A stretch of 64,000 bases of DNA from assembly GCF_001544015.1 (NCBI RefSeq), contig NZ_AP014924.1, forward strand, positions 1,116,001 to 1,180,000. The letters run 5' to 3'. The DNA is from Limnochorda pilosa (lineage in GTDB: Bacteria > Bacillota > Limnochordia > Limnochordales > Limnochordaceae). Below are positions 63,195 through 64,000 of this stretch, piece after piece (positions within the stretch are counted from its first letter, which is position 1; the number at the start of each line of letters is the position of its first letter). The translations under genes were made by a program, and so were the position numbers. The notes beneath the pieces were generated by a model. It searched no databases and had not been told where the DNA came from. It worked only from the letters and a program-made list of their open reading frames with translations.

Positions 63195-64000
63195 CAGACC
63201 ACCTTCCCAGGGTCTCCCTTGTAGAGGGAACGGATGAAGGCGACGACCTCCCAGATCTCCTCCTCGCTCAGATACCCGCCCCAGGCCGGCATGCCGTTGG
63301 GGCGCCCGTCGTGGATGGTCTTGAAGACGCTCGCGTCGTCGCCTCCGTAGATCCACCGGCTGTCCACCAGGCTCGGGCCCATGCCGCCGCCCCCCTGGGT
63401 GCCGTGGCAGCCGTAGCAGCCCCACTTGGAGAAGAGCGCCTTCCCCTCCGCGATGGCCTCCTCGTCGCCGGTGTAGGGGTTCTTCTGGGGGAGCTCCTCG
63501 CCCTCGGCACCGCCTTCCTCGCCCGCAGCGGCGGTAGGTGCGACCCAGCGGCGCAGCTTTGCCAGGGCCGATCGCAGCCGATCCACCAAAGCCCGGGCGC
63601 CCTGCCCGCGCCGAAGGCCGGTGGCCGAGGCATCTTTCGGGGGTGGCGCTGAGGCGCCCGCGGAACCGGGTGCCCCGGGGATGGGCAGGGTGGGGACCCC
63701 GTACTCCGTCAGGACCGCCTGGATCTGCTCCCAGTTGGCCTCAATGGCCCGATCCAGCTGGTCGCGCAGGGCCTCGTCGCCCTGGCGGACCGCCATGGAG
63801 ACCGAGAAGACCATGGGCAGGAAGGGCGGCTCGATCTCGGGGGTGACGGGGTGCAGTTTCAGCTCCACCGGCATCTTCTTGGCGAAGTAGCCCGCGATGG
63901 GTCCCCAGACGATGGCCACGTCCACGTCGCCGTCGGCCACCGCCTGCATGATGGGTGCGAGCGGTGCGGGAGAGGTGTAGTCCCCGTAGACGCTGTAGCC
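63191..64000 (-). CDS. Quinoprotein-associated binding protein fused to cytochrome c (5' end beyond right edge)
   Basis: The visible 269 codons join two parts. The first (to about 63700) is the C-terminal half of a family-3-type binding protein: YSVYGDYTSPAPLAPIMQAV, ADGDVDVAIVWGPIAGYFAK and PPFLPMVFSVSMAVRQGDEA, as in quinoprotein-dehydrogenase-associated binding proteins. A Pro/Ala/Gly-rich linker follows, then a class-I cytochrome c: GKALFSKWGCYGCHGTQGGG (haem CxxCH) and GMPAWGGYLSEEEIWEVVAF (Met ligand). In other bacteria these are separate genes next to exaA/pedE. The frame is open at the right edge, so the start is outside. Confidence 0.87.
   Translation of the reverse strand, partial: GYSVYGDYTSPAPLAPIMQAVADGDVDVAIVWGPIAGYFAKKMPVELKLHPVTPEIEPPFLPMVFSVSMAVRQGDEALRDQLDRAIEANWEQIQAVLTEYGVPTLPIPGAPGSAGASAPPPKDASATGLRRGQGARALVDRLRSALAKLRRWVAPTAAAGEEGGAEGEELPQKNPYTGDEEAIAEGKALFSKWGCYGCHGTQGGGGMGPSLVDSRWIYGGDDASVFKTIHDGRPNGMPAWGGYLSEEEIWEVVAFIRSLYKGDPGKVVW

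Overview
The window is about 70 % G+C and densely coded on both strands. The gene content suggests a high-GC Bacillota lineage, most likely Limnochordia (Limnochorda-like). Pointers are FabL, a YtpB-type terpene cyclase, PlsX, DegV and PdxST together with outer-membrane type beta-barrels, which fits a Gram-negative-staining Firmicute. This is an inference; no rRNA gene is present to settle it. I see no CRISPR array, tRNA, rRNA, IS element or prophage.

Layout. 1-1.7 kb: an AbrB-family membrane protein gene with its own promoter lies between two broken minus-strand genes (a methyltransferase and a DUF2332 gene). 1.75-6.2 kb: a minus-strand operon meaB - methylmalonyl-CoA mutase (catalytic chain and separate B12-binding chain) - acyl-CoA dehydrogenase. 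6.3-13.3 kb: a six-gene minus-strand operon livG - acyl-CoA ligase - livHMKF behind a clear sigma-A promoter. Together these two operons suggest uptake and degradation of branched-chain or other carboxylic acids through propionyl/methylmalonyl-CoA. 13.5-18.5 kb: hydroxyacid dehydrogenase, ThrE exporter, alpha/beta hydrolase, and an ECF sigma factor with a frameshifted anti-sigma gene. 18.6-27 kb: aldehyde dehydrogenase, CutA, lipoyl/octanoyl transferase, a ZIP transporter, an archaeal-type RNase HII, DegV, DinB, an FAD oxidoreductase and a DUF3105 protein.

27.1-29.1 kb: pdxST preceded by an FMN riboswitch with its own promoter, an unusual pairing. 29.4-35.3 kb: a tandemly duplicated module of a secreted seven-repeat RCC1 protein ending in a FlgD/T9SS-like C-terminal domain, followed by a PorV-like beta-barrel and then a small sorting-domain protein or its decayed remnant. 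35.5-39.6 kb: YyaL-type protein, a selenoprotein W-family gene with an in-frame UGA, and a phosphomannomutase/phosphoglucomutase. 39.6-46.3 kb: a Crp-type regulator, a FecR protein, an Asp-rich secreted protein, a CHASE2 adenylate cyclase, an internally deleted ABC ATPase, MscS and a uracil-DNA glycosylase; a CRP-like operator lies in front of the Asp-rich/fecR/crp operon.

46.4-58.6 kb: citrate synthase, a glycine-betaine-type ABC importer (Opu/Pro), DedA, YtpB-like, DUF192, fabZ-fabL divergent from plsX, a YchF-like GTPase and a fumarylacetoacetate-hydrolase family enzyme. 58.6-64 kb: a minus-strand gene set typical of PQQ-dependent alcohol oxidation (ABC permease, ATPase, YVTN beta-propeller, Tat-exported binding protein, and a binding-protein/cytochrome c fusion cut by the right edge).

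The best leads are the UGA-containing selenoprotein W gene, the FMN riboswitch in front of pdxST, and the duplicated RCC1/PorV-like module with sorting-type C-termini outside Bacteroidota.
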